A stretch of 19,864 nucleotides of DNA from JAMCXS01 sp964459065. Its GTDB lineage: Bacteria > Acidobacteriota > Terriglobia > UBA7540. Position numbers and translations under genes: made by a program. This document shows, piece by piece, positions 6,937 through 14,041 of the stretch. A model generated the notes under the pieces. The model saw only the letters and a list, made by a program, of their open reading frames with translations. It was not told the origin of the DNA and made no database searches. Every line of letters starts with the position of its first letter. Within the stretch, counting starts at the first letter, position 1. The stretch lies in NCBI GenBank assembly GCA_964459065.1, contig CAYWMN010000048.1, positions 1 to 19,864 on the forward strand, read 5' to 3'.

Positions 6937-7316
6937 ATGCGTGCTTCCTCACCCATCGTGTCGCCTGCTTCGTGCTTCCCTAAACATCGGAATCGGTGAC
7001 GAATCAACAGACGGCACTGAAAACGTTATTCAGGACCTTCTGAAAAACCAGTCCGGGTAAAATGAAATTATATGATGGTTGTATTCACTCTCGCTGAAGA
7101 TTGTCGGATTTGCGGCGCAAGCGAACAGGGATAGCGGCCACGATGGAGTTGGCCGGGATTTCGAACCTTGCCCGTTCCGGGCGACGGCAACGGGCGGCAA
7201 GTGGGAGGTCAACGGCAAACGCCTTGCCCCGTCCCAGAAAAGTAACCGTTCCGAGAGCCGCCCCTCCTGCTCTATCAGGCAAGTTAATGGGACTTGTAGG
7301 TACAAAATGACAGGAT
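6937..7316. other. Gene-free region between tmRNA and mscS-like gene, with a tRNA-3'-end-like fragment
   Basis: No protein gene is supported in these 380 bases; open frames here are long only because of composition. On the minus strand TTGATT followed 17 bases later by TTTAGG (about 6980-7010) is a weak candidate promoter for the channel gene. At 7170-7195 GCCCGTT and AACGGGC form a perfect 7-bp stem around a 12-base loop. At 7144-7213 (minus strand) lies a sequence with a GGTTCGAA box ending in CCA that resembles the 3' end of a tRNA but does not fold as one. No T-rich terminator for the tmRNA was found. Confidence 0.4.
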
Positions 7317-7689
7317 TGGTGGAGGCGGGGGGAGTCGAACCCCCGTCCGAAAAGCCTGACGATCGAAAGACTACACGCTTATCTCGTTCACTTTCAGCTT
7401 TCGCCAACGGTCCTAAGGAACGGGCAAGAACGAACCGCCAGCTAGCCTGTTTTCCGGTTGCCCGGTCTTGCCTGGAAACTTCAGGCGGCAGTGCCCAAGC
7501 CAGCCCGCTCGATGACGCCTCGTTTCCGCCCCGCGGGCTTGGCGGAGGAGACGCGCTAGCCTAAATTAGGCAGCGTATGCAAACTGCGTGTTGTTGGCAG
7601 TTGTAGTTTCCCACTCCGATTACGGGTGGTGTGGGCCCCCCGGCGTGCCTTTCGAGCGCGAGAGCTTCCGTCGAAACCGGAACACCCCC
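7317..7689 (-). ncRNA. ssrA: Transfer-messenger RNA (tmRNA)
   Basis: The minus strand begins GGGGGTGTTCCGGTTTCGACGG (7689 downward) and ends with a T-arm containing GGTTCGACTCCCCC, then CGCCTCC-A-CCA (CCA at 7319-7317). GGGGGUG at the 5' end pairs over all seven positions with CGCCUCC at the 3' end (five Watson-Crick and two G-U pairs), making the acceptor stem. The 373-base length fits a one-piece tmRNA. The CCA is encoded. The RNA frees stalled ribosomes together with SmpB and marks the unfinished protein for proteolysis. A messenger part coding for ANNTQFAYAA lies near the 5' third (7598-7566). Open frames that cross this region on either strand are artefacts of the RNA gene. Confidence 0.95.
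7566..7598 (-). other. tmRNA tag reading frame, ANNTQFAYAA then TAA
   Basis: Ten codons on the minus strand, GCC (7598-7596) to GCC (7571-7569), encode ANNTQFAYAA and stop at TAA (7568-7566). The A-rich start with Asn and the hydrophobic ending YAA match the general form of bacterial proteolysis tags (ClpXP-type degron ends such as LAA). From memory, the Solibacter tag is very similar. The resume codon is taken as GCC; the exact resume point is an inference from the position of the tag. Confidence 0.88.
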
Positions 7690-7697
7690 TCATGTTA

Positions 7698-7727
7698 AGT
7701 TTAGGGCCGGTTCGCAGCGGGTGTCAA
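7698..7727 (-). promoter_or_regulatory. Sigma-70-type promoter of the tmRNA gene
   Basis: On the minus strand a perfect -35 box TTGACA (7727-7722) is followed after 18 bases by TAAACT (7703-7698), with the tmRNA 5' end 9 bases further on at 7689. Position and strength fit a constitutive stable-RNA promoter. A TTAACAT shifted towards the start could serve as an alternative -10. Confidence 0.72.
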
Positions 7728-7734
7728 CAAGCGC

Positions 7735-7751
7735 CGCAGACGAGGTCTGCG
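7735..7751. repeat. Perfect 7-bp inverted repeat between divergent promoters
   Basis: CGCAGAC (7735-7741) and GTCTGCG (7745-7751) are separated by GAG. The repeat sits 7 bases upstream of the tmRNA -35 box and 57 bases before the -35 box of the opposite-strand promoter. It could be a regulator site or a small hairpin; no T-run follows on either strand. Confidence 0.4.
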
Positions 7752-7807
7752 CTGCTTTCACAAGGATAGAATTTTCTTATTCTTTGCCTTGACGGCCGAG
7801 ATGCCGG

Positions 7808-7835
7808 TTGACATGCTCAGCTTTGCCTGTACGAT
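7808..7835 (+). promoter_or_regulatory. Putative promoter of the GAF-like protein and lytic transglycosylase genes
   Basis: TTGACA (7808-7813) and TACGAT (7830-7835) are spaced by 16 bases. If it is used, transcription would begin near 7842, which would exclude the upstream TTG/ATG codons at 7789, 7801 and 7813 as starts of the following gene. Purine-rich AGGAGGG (7849-7855) and AAGGGG (7858-7863) then supply ribosome-binding sequence ahead of a TTG at 7873. Confidence 0.5.
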
Positions 7836-7872
7836 AAATGAAGGCGCTAGGAGGGTGAAGGGGCCGAGAGCA

Positions 7873-9129
7873 TTGGAGACCAGATCGTCGAACGCAATTT
7901 TTGAAACCATCCGCCAGGCTCAAGAGTTCATTCGCGGAACTCTGCGCCTGCAAACCGAGCAAATCGACAAGCTCGCCCAGATTACGGATCTACTGCGGAG
8001 CCAGCACCGCGAGACCCATGAAGAGGCCCAGCACCTGCTGGAGCCCATCGCCCAAACCCTCGCGGAGCAAGGCGGCGCCGATGCACCTTCTCTACAAAGC
8101 CTCGCGGGCTCCATCCGCAACCTCACCGCCGCCGCCAACCCCGGTCAAATCTTTGAATCGCTTGCTGCTGAAGCCGCGCAGATGAACGTGCGAGCGGCAG
8201 TCTTTGAAGTTCGAGGCCTGGCGGCTTGGGGATCATCAGCGGGCGGATTCGGCTCAGATGTTTCCAACCAGGATTTGAAATCATTGGTGGTTCCCCTGAA
8301 CGAGGACAATCCCTTCCACCAAGTATTCGGGACAGCGCAGGCTTTGGAAACAGGTCCTGAGAGTTTCGTAAGAAATCGTAACCTCCTTGAAATACTCCAG
8401 CCCTCCCCGGAAGCCCACATTTTGCTGTTTCCCATACACTCGGCTGATGCCGTGACGGCGATTCTATATGCTGTGAGCGATGAGAGCGACAACTCAGCTC
8501 TTAAGGAAGCCTTGGGGATTCTGACCGAATTCGCAGGCGCGCAACTTGACCGTTTGATGGCGCGCAGCACGGGCTATGTCACGAGCGAGGCGGAGCACGT
8601 CCCGGGGCCGGAAACCCCGGCGGAGATAGAGTCCGGCGCCCAGGCCGCTGAAGCGGAATCTGAACCCGGCCAGGAGACCGCACCAGACGCGGAGCTTCAG
8701 CCGAGCCTGCAAGCTGAGCCAAGCGTAGAGCCAAGCGCCGGCACCGAGGACGCAACGGAATTGCCCCCCAGTCCAGAATCGCAGGAAACGATTACCGCAG
8801 AGCCGGCGCCAGCGGCCGAGCAAGCGCCCGAACCAGCCGAAGAGAGCGAAGAAGTACAGACCCTGCGCCGCGACGCCCAGCGGTTCTCAAAGCTGCTGGT
8901 TTCTGAAATTGTGCTGTATAACAAGGAAATGGTTGCGGAGGGACGCAAGAACAAAGATCTTTATCAGCGTTTAAGAAAAGATATCGATCGCAGCCGGCAA
9001 ACCTACGAAAAGCGTTTTGGGAATACGGAGGCCAAACGGATCGATTACTTCCACGCGGAACTGCTCAGGGTGCTGGCAGAAAACGATCCGTCGCTCTTCG
9101 GTTCCGACTATCCGGGCCCTTCAGTGTGA
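7873..9129 (+). CDS. Acidobacterial protein with GAF-like region, Pro/Glu-rich linker and conserved C-terminal domain
   Basis: Length is 418 residues if translation starts at the TTG at 7873 (AAGGGG 9 bases upstream, after the promoter at 7808-7835). The same frame is open back to a TTG at 7789 and ATGs at 7801 and 7813, which lack ribosome sites. A helical N-terminal part (about 5-70) leads to a GAF-like alpha/beta region (about 77-237) with FESLAAEAAQMNVRAAVFEV and ILLFPIHSADAVTAILYAVS. Next is a Pro/Glu/Ala-rich low-complexity linker (about 240-327). The C-terminal 90 residues, with LLVSEIVLYNKEMVAEGRKN and YFHAELLRVLAENDPSLFG, form a charged helical domain that I recall in many acidobacterial and deltaproteobacterial proteins without a named function. 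No signal peptide is seen. The stop overlaps the next start (GTGA), which suggests translational coupling with the lytic transglycosylase. Confidence 0.65.
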   Translation: METRSSNAIFETIRQAQEFIRGTLRLQTEQIDKLAQITDLLRSQHRETHEEAQHLLEPIAQTLAEQGGADAPSLQSLAGSIRNLTAAANPGQIFESLAAEAAQMNVRAAVFEVRGLAAWGSSAGGFGSDVSNQDLKSLVVPLNEDNPFHQVFGTAQALETGPESFVRNRNLLEILQPSPEAHILLFPIHSADAVTAILYAVSDESDNSALKEALGILTEFAGAQLDRLMARSTGYVTSEAEHVPGPETPAEIESGAQAAEAESEPGQETAPDAELQPSLQAEPSVEPSAGTEDATELPPSPESQETITAEPAPAAEQAPEPAEESEEVQTLRRDAQRFSKLLVSEIVLYNKEMVAEGRKNKDLYQRLRKDIDRSRQTYEKRFGNTEAKRIDYFHAELLRVLAENDPSLFGSDYPGPSV

Positions 9130-11345
9130 GATTGTCGATCACTTCAGCCATTGCCGTTTTGCTACTGGGGATTGCTCCCGCGGTGTCGACGGCTGCCCAG
9201 CCGGAAGTGCCCCATGCCCTCACCCGGCTGGCAGCGCAAGCAAACAGATCCCGCATCTGGCCGGCCTTGCGCCACTACGCACAATCCCAACACCATGCTC
9301 GGGAGCAGGCCGCGGCTTATTTTGTGCTTGGATACCGCGAATATGAATCAGGAAATTATGAGGCGGCGGAAAAAGATCTGGGGGCAGCCTTGCCCTCCAA
9401 CTTCGCTCTTGCCGACCTGGACCAGTACTATTACGCGGCGGCAGCCTATAAAGCCGGCCATCCCGAAAAAGTTGTCAAAACACTGGGTGGCTTCTCTGCC
9501 CGCTTCCCCAGGAGCCCCGTGCGTTACAAGGCGCTCGAACTGCTGGCCTGGGGATACCTCCAAAACGGTGAGACGCAACTGGCTCTGAAGGCTCTCCAGG
9601 CAGGGCCTGAGGTGCGGCAGCGGCCGGCCTTGGCATTACTGCTGGCGCAAGCCTACCTTGACAACGGCAGCATAAAGTCAGCGGCTCGCGCTTATCAGGA
9701 AGTCTACTACGCTTTCCCGACAACGCCTCAAGCCAATGTAGCAGGAGCCACCCTGAAAAAACTGCGTCTTCGGCTGGGGGTCAATTTCCCTTCAGTTTCG
9801 GATGAAATCGCGACCGCGCGCGTCGAAAAGCTTTATGCGGCTTATCATTACACAGAAGCCCTGAAGGGCTACAATGAACTCCTGAAAGCCCGGCAAGACA
9901 GTTCCTGGGCCTGGCGCTGGGGCCTGGGACGGGCACAATGCCTGGTCGCGAAAGGCCATGCCGACGAGGCAATTGAAACCCTCGTTGGCACCGCTGCTCC
10001 AACGCCGGAAATTGACGCGCAGCGCCTGGCCATCCTTGTTCATGCGTACCTCCGAACGGGGAATGAAACCGCAGCGGCCAAGTCCGTCAATCAACTCCAG
10101 TCGAATCATCTGAGGAGCCACTGGCACGCCGTCGCCCTTCTGGATTTGGCGAACTTCCTCCTGCGCCACGGAAACCAAAATTTGGCGGAGTTGTATTACC
10201 GCACCCTGACCGAATTATTTCCCAAGACCCCTCAGGGCCTTAAGGCAAGCTGGCGGCTTGGATGGGTCAATTATCTTGCTGGAAACTCTTCCCAGGCGCG
10301 CAAGCAATTCCTCGCCCACATCAAGAATTACCCACAGTCGCCGCACGTTCTGGCCGCAATCTACTATTACGCGAGACTAGAGGAGAAACCCTCTCCTTCG
10401 CGAGCCCGCGCCCTCTACACATTCCTCGTCAGGCGGTACGTTCACAACTATTATGCTGTCGAGGCTGCAAGCCGGCTCCGGGCTCTTCCCGTCGAACGCG
10501 CGCGGGCAGCAGGCTCCCGATCCGGCCTGACGGTTGCAGAGTTGGGATCAAGACTTCCGAGGGCAAATCCACCCGACCTCCAACCTTGCCGATTAGAACG
10601 TGCTGACCCGAATTTACGCGCATTCGATATGCTCAGAGCGCTCCATCTCGAGGCCCTCGCAGCTCAGGATATTCGAGCCCGCCTTGTTGATGAGCCCTCG
10701 TCAAATCCGCTGCTGCTTGCTTTGAGCCGGCTGCAGGCCAATCAGGGAAAATACGATCTTGCTCTGCGCAGTGCCAAGAAAATCGTCCCGAGCTACTATT
10801 CGACGCCGTTTTCCGTTCTGCCGCGAGAAATCTGGAATCTGCTTTTCCCCACAGCCTTCGCCAGGGAAATTAAGCGCCGGGCGGCCTTGAACCATCTTGC
10901 GCCGTACCTGGTGATGGCTCTTATCCGCCAGGAATCAGGATTCAATTCCCGGGCCACTTCACCTTCGGGCGCCCGGGGCTTAATGCAGATCCTGCCGTCC
11001 ACGGCGGCTCGATCCCGCCGCAGCCGCAGAACCGTGGCCCAACGGCTGTATAATCCTGCCTACAACGTGCGATTCGGTTGCGCATACTTGCGCGAGCTCC
11101 TTAAACGATTCAAAGGGAATTTGCCTGAAGCCTTGGCGGCTTATAATGCCGGCCCCACGCGCGTCTCCCAATGGGTCAGCGCGCACTCCTATCGCGATTC
11201 CCAGGAATTCGTGGAATCCATTCCTTTTACGGAAACGCGGATCTACGTCAAGGCGGTGCTGAAGGATCGAGCCGTCTACCGGCAGTTGCTGGCGCGCCGG
11301 GTCCATTTTGCCGAATGCCGCTCGCCTTCGCGGAGAAGACCTTAG
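9126..11345 (+). CDS. Lytic murein transglycosylase with N-terminal helical/TPR repeats (Slt type)
   Basis: This 739-residue exported protein starts at a GTG that overlaps the previous stop by 4 bases. A signal peptide is clear (about 1-24, cleaved near STAA-QPE). Residues 40-560 are helical TPR-like repeats such as AAYFVLGYREYESGNYEAAE and AELYYRTLTELFPKTPQGLK, corresponding to the Slt70 doughnut-like domain. The C-terminal SLT domain (about 585-720) has ALIRQESGFN with catalytic Glu603, SGARGLMQILPSTA, AAYNAGP (672-677) and FTETRIYVK. The enzyme cleaves the MurNAc-GlcNAc bond of peptidoglycan in the periplasm to give 1,6-anhydro products. Coupling to the GAF-like protein suggests a shared function, but none is known. 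The size is close to family members of 640-750 residues. Confidence 0.92.
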   Translation: MRLSITSAIAVLLLGIAPAVSTAAQPEVPHALTRLAAQANRSRIWPALRHYAQSQHHAREQAAAYFVLGYREYESGNYEAAEKDLGAALPSNFALADLDQYYYAAAAYKAGHPEKVVKTLGGFSARFPRSPVRYKALELLAWGYLQNGETQLALKALQAGPEVRQRPALALLLAQAYLDNGSIKSAARAYQEVYYAFPTTPQANVAGATLKKLRLRLGVNFPSVSDEIATARVEKLYAAYHYTEALKGYNELLKARQDSSWAWRWGLGRAQCLVAKGHADEAIETLVGTAAPTPEIDAQRLAILVHAYLRTGNETAAAKSVNQLQSNHLRSHWHAVALLDLANFLLRHGNQNLAELYYRTLTELFPKTPQGLKASWRLGWVNYLAGNSSQARKQFLAHIKNYPQSPHVLAAIYYYARLEEKPSPSRARALYTFLVRRYVHNYYAVEAASRLRALPVERARAAGSRSGLTVAELGSRLPRANPPDLQPCRLERADPNLRAFDMLRALHLEALAAQDIRARLVDEPSSNPLLLALSRLQANQGKYDLALRSAKKIVPSYYSTPFSVLPREIWNLLFPTAFAREIKRRAALNHLAPYLVMALIRQESGFNSRATSPSGARGLMQILPSTAARSRRSRRTVAQRLYNPAYNVRFGCAYLRELLKRFKGNLPEALAAYNAGPTRVSQWVSAHSYRDSQEFVESIPFTETRIYVKAVLKDRAVYRQLLARRVHFAECRSPSRRRP

Positions 11346-11467
11346 CCGTGGCTTAAAAACCGGGCGGGCGGCTCAAAGGCGGCTTCCCCCAAAAACCTGT
11401 GGACGAACTCCCGCCCATCCTGCCATCCTGTTCTATTAGGACCCAACGCCCTTATTCAGGAGCAGCA

Positions 11468-12253
11468 ATGCGATTTCTTACCTTGGCCGTTCTGCTGGGC
11501 CTGCTGGCGCCCTGCATCGGTTCAGCACAAAAACCCGCCCCAACTTCCAGGCCAAATCCCGGGAACCCGCCGGTTGGCGGACCCGCCTCCGGCCCCATCG
11601 AGACCGAGACAATCAAGATCCCCGAGCGGATGCAAGCCCCTCCGAAGTCAATGGCGAATCAGCCGGGCTACATGGAACCCGCCCAGACGCGCGCCCTGCT
11701 TTATAAGCTCTGGCAAGGGGAATCCCGCGTGAGGGATCTGTTGACTCAGGTCCAGCCCCGGAACACCAAAATGCCCCCGGCCGTGAGGGCTTCCTACAAA
11801 AGCGACCTGGATACACTGCACCGCAAGCTTGCGGCTCTTGAAAAGAGGCGCCGGCAGTTCTCAGGCCGAGTCGATAGCGAATACCTGGGCTTCGAGACCT
11901 ACGCGGGGATCGGCAGTGTATTGCTGCCCCTCGATCGCCTGGCGCAGGTCGTGTCCCGCTACGGCAATTCCAGCCTTAGCGCGGAGTTCAATCGAGCGTG
12001 GAATGAAATGCAGACCCTGCAGCAATCCCTCAATCCCTACCTCGCTTTCTTGTTGCGAAACCACGACCGGATTTTTCTGATTACGCAAAGTAATCTTTAC
12101 GGGTGCCAAAACGAACTGAACTACTCCATGCGCGGAGCCAACGGACCGGTGCATCCCATGAGGAATATCCTTCCGGCATTTAAGGGCCGACGCCACCCAG
12201 CACCCAAGCGGCAAAAGGCCAGCACGGACGCCAACTCCAAGTCCAAGCGTTAA
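11468..12253 (+). CDS. Exported protein of unknown function
   Basis: This 261-residue protein begins at the ATG at 11468, preceded by GGAGCAGCA; the frame is open back to 11399, but only this start gives a signal peptide (MRFLTLAVLLGLLAPCIGSA, cleavage before Gln21). A cysteine at 16 lacks a lipobox (Pro at -1), so it is probably not a lipoprotein. A Pro/Gly-rich stretch follows (22-45), then a mostly helical, charged region (about 70-230) with LRNHDRIFLITQSNLYGCQN near its end, and a Lys/Arg-rich tail. I do not recognise the family. It lies 122 bases after the lytic transglycosylase on the same strand, so an envelope role is plausible by location only. Confidence 0.7.
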   Translation: MRFLTLAVLLGLLAPCIGSAQKPAPTSRPNPGNPPVGGPASGPIETETIKIPERMQAPPKSMANQPGYMEPAQTRALLYKLWQGESRVRDLLTQVQPRNTKMPPAVRASYKSDLDTLHRKLAALEKRRRQFSGRVDSEYLGFETYAGIGSVLLPLDRLAQVVSRYGNSSLSAEFNRAWNEMQTLQQSLNPYLAFLLRNHDRIFLITQSNLYGCQNELNYSMRGANGPVHPMRNILPAFKGRRHPAPKRQKASTDANSKSKR

Positions 12254-12632
12254 AGCACCAAACCGCGTCCATTTTCTTAAAACACCAAGCCTGCCGGGCC
12301 TGCTCTAACTTGCGTATAGAACTAAAGGTCTAGGACCAACGTACGTTGACAGGTTCAAGGGTTAACGGCAGAGTATGGGATAGTGACTCCGATAAACCGC
12401 ATCAAACTCGAGGAGGGGAAAGGCGTTGCACCCTCAAAGACCGGCTCTAACCCTTCTGCTTTTGAATTTGCCGGAATTTCCAACGCCTAACCCCTCCGCT
12501 TTTTTACCTCGGCCTTCCCCCCCTCTGACAAAGTAGCGGACTGATTTTTAACATTAACTTCCCCTGCATACGCCTGGAGTTTTCTACCCTCTGCAACGGT
12601 GCCGGCCAACCTAAGGACTCTTCCGCTGAATA
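12254..12632. other. Gene-free stretch upstream of serS
   Basis: No gene is supported between the exported protein and the serS promoter. Its left part holds the palindrome cluster at 12327-12348 beside a TTGACA (12346-12351) with no good -10. Two similar pyrimidine-rich tracts occur: TAACCCTTCTGCTTTT (about 12448) and TAACCCCTCCGCTTTTTT (about 12488). The second could act as a weak T-rich stop signal, but no stable stem precedes it. Nothing else stands out. Confidence 0.4.
12327..12348. repeat. Adjacent palindromes overlapping a TTGACA hexamer
   Basis: GGTC-tag-GACC (12327-12337) is followed directly by the perfect 12-base palindrome CAACGTACGTTG (12337-12348). The last bases of the second overlap TTGACA at 12346-12351. 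The layout is operator-like, but no -10 box at normal spacing supports a promoter here. Confidence 0.4.
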
Positions 12633-12663
12633 GCCCCCATCCGCGGGCTGCCGGGAGGGGGGC
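12633..12663. repeat. GC-rich hairpin immediately upstream of the serS -35 box
   Basis: GCCCCC (12633-12638) pairs with GGGGGC (12658-12663). After an A/G mismatch, TCC (12640-12642) pairs with GGA (12654-12656), leaving an 11-base loop. It ends 3 bases before the serS -35 hexamer. No T-run follows on the plus strand, so it may be a regulatory inverted repeat rather than a terminator. Confidence 0.5.
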
Positions 12664-12666
12664 AAA

Positions 12667-12695
12667 TTGACAGCTTCCTGCAGGTAGTTTACATT
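12667..12695 (+). promoter_or_regulatory. Sigma-70-type promoter of serS
   Basis: A perfect -35 box TTGACA (12667-12672) and TACATT (12690-12695) are separated by 17 bases. Transcription would start near 12702, leaving a leader of about 20 bases, too short for a T-box or other riboswitch. Confidence 0.7.
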
Positions 12696-12723
12696 GGCAC
12701 TTTCATATTGAAATGGGGTGAAC

Positions 12724-14001
12724 ATGCTGGATTTAGGTTTTGTACGTTCTAATCTCGACCTGGTCCGCCAGAAAATGCGCGACCGTGGCCTGCCGGATAT
12801 CCTGGCAGATTTTGAGTCCCTCGATGCGGAGCGGCGGAGACTTCTCTCCCAATCAGAAACTCTGAAGGCCCACCGGAATAAAGCCAGCGAAGAGATTGCA
12901 CGGCTGAAGAAGCAGAAACAGGATGCCTCCGCATTGATTGCGGAGATGAAGCAGGCGGGACAGCAAATTCAGGCGCTCGACGAGCAAGCCAAAGCCGCTG
13001 ACGACGAGCTGCGGAACCTGCTGAGCAACGTTCCTAACCTTCCGCACGAGACCGTCCCCGTGGGGCGAAGCGCCGCAGACAACCAGGAAATCCGGCGCTG
13101 GGGCGAGCCCCGGCAATTTGATTTCGAGCCCAAGGCTCACTGGGATTTGGGGCCGGAACTGGGCATTCTGGATTTTGAGCGCGCCGCTAAAATCGCCGGT
13201 GCGCGTTTTGCGGTTTATTTCGGAGTGGGCGCAAAGCTTGAGCGGGCGCTCGCCAATTTCATGCTGGACACTCATACCCGCGAGCATGGATACACCGAAG
13301 TGCTGCCTCCCTTTATCGTGAATTCCGCAAGCCTGTTCGGCACCGGACAATTGCCGAAGTTCTCGGAAGACTTATTCAAGCTGGAAGGCACCGATTACTG
13401 GCTGATCCCGACGGCTGAAGTGCCCGTGACCAATCTCTACCGTGGCGAAGTGCTGGAGGCCGAGGGTCTGCCCGTGAAACATTGCGCCTGGACGGCGTGT
13501 TTCCGCAGCGAGGCCGGCTCCTACGGCAAAGACACGCGCGGCATCATCCGCCAGCACCAGTTCCAGAAAGTCGAACTGGTAAAATTCGCTCTGCCTGAAA
13601 ATTCCTATGATGAGCTGGAATCGCTGACCCGCGACGCGGAACAGATTCTGCAACGATTGGGTTTGCCTTACCGGGTGGTAGCGCTTTCGACAGGCGATCT
13701 TGGCTTCAGCTCCGCCAAAACCTACGACCTGGAAGTGTGGCTGCCTTCCAGCCGGGAATATAAAGAGATTTCCTCCTGCTCGAATTTTGAGGCTTTCCAG
13801 GCGCGGCGCGCTAACCTGCGCTTCCGCCGCGCGAAGGCGGGCAAGACGGAATTGGTCCACACGCTGAACGGCAGCGGTCTTGCGGTGGGCCGAACCTGGC
13901 TGGCGATTTTGGAAAATTACCAGCAGGAAGATGGTTCCGTGGTGGTGCCCGAAGCCCTTCGGCCTTACCTGGATGGATTGGAGCGCATCACACCTGCCTG
14001 A
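12724..14001 (+). CDS. serS: Seryl-tRNA synthetase
   Basis: This 425-residue cytoplasmic class II synthetase charges tRNA-Ser with serine. The start MLDLGFVRSN matches the usual beginning of SerRS, so the ATG at 12724 is chosen over an in-frame GTG at 12718; GGGG (12715-12718) serves as ribosome site. Residues 25-105 form the long antiparallel coiled-coil arm that contacts the tRNA variable loop. Motif 2 is ACFRSEAGSYGKDTRGIIRQ (258-277) and motif 3 is NGSGLAVGRTWLAILENYQ (382-400), both with the expected arginines (R261, R390). IPTAEVPVTN (228-237) is the serine-binding TAEVP loop. Length and motifs are normal. It stands alone behind its own promoter and converges on the CDF gene with a 40-base gap. 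Confidence 0.97.
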   Translation: MLDLGFVRSNLDLVRQKMRDRGLPDILADFESLDAERRRLLSQSETLKAHRNKASEEIARLKKQKQDASALIAEMKQAGQQIQALDEQAKAADDELRNLLSNVPNLPHETVPVGRSAADNQEIRRWGEPRQFDFEPKAHWDLGPELGILDFERAAKIAGARFAVYFGVGAKLERALANFMLDTHTREHGYTEVLPPFIVNSASLFGTGQLPKFSEDLFKLEGTDYWLIPTAEVPVTNLYRGEVLEAEGLPVKHCAWTACFRSEAGSYGKDTRGIIRQHQFQKVELVKFALPENSYDELESLTRDAEQILQRLGLPYRVVALSTGDLGFSSAKTYDLEVWLPSSREYKEISSCSNFEAFQARRANLRFRRAKAGKTELVHTLNGSGLAVGRTWLAILENYQQEDGSVVVPEALRPYLDGLERITPA

Positions 14002-14041
14002 GGCCCGCTCCGCTGAAGAGCCGGCAACACCGGTCGCGCTC

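Noticed and set aside
6398..7060. Plus-strand frames opposite the MscS-like gene
   Set aside because: They mirror a clear membrane protein on the other strand and contain no domain.
7144..7213. A tRNA gene on the minus strand
   Set aside because: The T-stem has mismatches and lacks the invariant G53-C61 pair, there is no D-arm, and the length is only 70 bases. It is kept only as a possible relic.
7030..7564. Open frames on both strands across 7030-7564
   Set aside because: They cover the tmRNA 3' half; the apparent peptides are translations of RNA-gene sequence.
12254..12717. A T-box leader controlling serS
   Set aside because: The promoter at 12667-12695 leaves only about 20 bases of leader, and no T-box motif or specifier hairpin is seen.
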